Source: an uncultured Verrucomicrobiales bacterium
Lineage (GTDB): Bacteria > Verrucomicrobiota > Verrucomicrobiia > Verrucomicrobiales > Akkermansiaceae
Length of the DNA: 7,895 nucleotides
NCBI GenBank assembly: GCA_937885815.1
Contig: CALABM010000046.1
Coordinates: 1 to 7,895, forward strand
Direction of reading: 5' to 3'
Under the pieces are notes generated by a model. The model had not been told where the DNA came from, did not search any database, and saw only the letters and a list, made by a program, of their open reading frames with translations. Below are positions 7,100 to 7,895 of the stretch, piece by piece (positions within the stretch are counted from its first letter, which is position 1; each line of letters opens with the position of its first letter). A program made the position numbers and the translations under genes.

Positions 7100-7350
7100 T
7101 GCTGAACGTAGCATCATATAAGAGCCTATAACTACATTCCTCCCCAGCTCTGTCATTATCTTGAATTTCATATATTGTAAACCAACGAGTTATACGAAAG
7201 TAAATCATCTCAAATATTAATTACGCTATTTTTTTATAACTGATACATGTCGAGCATTTTTTCGAAATGGAGTGAGTCTTGCAGAAAATATGCATTCTTG
7301 GCTTACCTATACTCTGTTCTACTTACACTAGTATAAGAACGCAGTGTTGC
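7086..7350. other. AT-rich convergent intergenic region, no gene seen
   Basis: The 265 bases lie between the 3' ends of the lipoprotein gene (+) and the DUF2924-like gene (-). No frame looks coding on either strand. An imperfect 16-bp palindrome (CTTACACTAGTATAAG, 7322-7337, one mismatched pair) sits 13 bases beyond the stop of the minus-strand gene, but it has no usable loop or T-run. The GC shift back to host-like values occurs at about 7350, so this gap contains the right border of the AT-rich island. Confidence 0.5.
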
Positions 7351-7895
7351 TTATTCGCCTCGGCGCTTGGTAGGAAGCCCGAAGAAGTTGTTACCTCCGA
7401 TTTGGTAGCCAGTGGCTTTCCAACTGATGTGGGTGAGGGTGGGGTAAATCTCATCTTTCCACTTGTATCCGCTATCGAGTACGTCTACCTCAATCATCGT
7501 GCCTTTGTAGATGCGTATCAGTTGGTCGCCGGGTTCGAGTTTGATGCCTTTGCTCTCGGGGGTAATGCTCACCGGGGCTTGGCCAGCCTTTTTCAGATTG
7601 TAGGTGGTCAGCTTGATTTCTACCACTTTGGCAGCTTCCGGTTTAGTAGGCTCAACGCCGGATTCCTGTGCCGGGGCTTCGGAGGTCGGCTCCACGTCCG
7701 TCACGGGCTCGTTTAATTCTTCTGCAAGTTCGGCTTCGCGGGCTTCTTCGACTTCCTGCCACAGGGCGGCTTCAATTTCAGCATCGCTGGGAGTTTCTGT
7801 CTGAGACTGCTGCTCTTCTTCGTCCATCAGCCACGGGGGGATGACCTCTACGCGTTGAATCGCATCGTTGGTTGACCTGCGGCGAGGTTTGCGCT
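7351..7895 (-). CDS. DUF2924-like domain protein, 5' end cut by the window
   Basis: The visible 3' part encodes 180 residues ending TKRRGE, stop. The first in-frame ATG is at 7827, but the frame stays open to the window edge (RKPRRRSTNDAIQRVEVIPP precedes it) and no ribosome-binding site is well placed before 7827, so the true start is probably outside. The order is a basic RKPRRR patch, a very acidic Glu/Ala-rich linker (about 7660-7830), and a C-terminal domain (about 7375-7548) reading LEPGDQLIRIYKG, then VDVLDSGYKWKDEIYPTLT, then ATGYQIGGNNFFGL. This matches the DUF2924 pattern as I recall it: PG-x-x-L-x-R, a G, V-x-VL-x-x-G-[FY]-x-W, Y-x-[ST]-L, TG and a terminal FFGL. In other bacteria DUF2924 genes often lie next to large serine recombinases; whether one lies beyond the edge is unknown. 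Molecular function is not established. GC is host-like (35 of 60 in 7621-7680). It converges on the lipoprotein gene. Confidence 0.72.
   Translation of the reverse strand, partial: RKPRRRSTNDAIQRVEVIPPWLMDEEEQQSQTETPSDAEIEAALWQEVEEAREAELAEELNEPVTDVEPTSEAPAQESGVEPTKPEAAKVVEIKLTTYNLKKAGQAPVSITPESKGIKLEPGDQLIRIYKGTMIEVDVLDSGYKWKDEIYPTLTHISWKATGYQIGGNNFFGLPTKRRGE

Noticed and set aside
7322..7337. Imperfect palindrome CTTACACTAGTATAAG downstream of the minus-strand gene as its terminator
   Set aside because: It has a mismatch, almost no loop and no T-run on the minus strand; a chance palindrome in AT-rich DNA is as likely.
7279..7716. 145-codon open frame on the plus strand at the right end
   Set aside because: It is antisense to the DUF2924-like gene, whose frame has a recognisable domain pattern; this frame has none and uses a poor start.

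Overview
The window is dominated by one very long gene on the + strand. It encodes an RHS/YD-repeat giant protein that runs from the left edge to base 6179. After it come an AT-rich lipoprotein gene (+) and, converging from the right edge, the 3' end of a gene on the - strand with a DUF2924-like C-terminus. From memory, the core wording resembles RHS proteins of gut Verrucomicrobiota such as Akkermansia: a WMCCG element, a block reading LQIACLDLTRS, then WDPSQP, RPLAIQ, YGWDLTKNICE and IQWSSE. A host from that group is an inference; no rRNA or housekeeping marker is present to confirm it.

Layout: (1) 1-~560 is a low-complexity Ser/Ala/Glu/Asn/Thr-rich N-terminal stretch, probably already inside the gene at base 1. 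(2) ~567-905 is a compact, probably beta-rich domain. (3) 909-980 is an 18-nt tandem repeat encoding a Pro-rich linker, followed by a CPVCGCG cysteine cluster at 1008-1028. (4) ~1134-5627 is the RHS shell with many YD repeats, ending in a degenerate version of the conserved core-end motif. (5) 5628-6176 is an unrecognised C-terminal tip of 183 residues. (6) 6205-6242 is a 15-bp hairpin, probably a terminator. (7) 6243-6509 is a gap without a convincing gene. (8) 6510-7085 is a small predicted lipoprotein. (9) 7086-7350 is an AT-rich convergent gap. (10) 7351-7895 (-) is the DUF2924-like gene fragment.

Base composition divides the window sharply. Sampled 60-nt lines of the RHS core are 53-68% GC and a line of the DUF2924-like gene is 58%. 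The tip is about 28-30% and the lipoprotein gene about 18-22%. The AT-rich island starts near base 5485, inside the last part of the RHS core, and ends near 7350. A conserved GC-rich RHS core followed by a foreign-looking tip and a small downstream gene is the classic layout of a polymorphic toxin and its immunity gene. I propose the tip as an undescribed toxin domain and the lipoprotein as a candidate immunity protein guarding the cell envelope. Neither role is shown by a recognised motif, and the hairpin between them suggests they are not one simple transcript.
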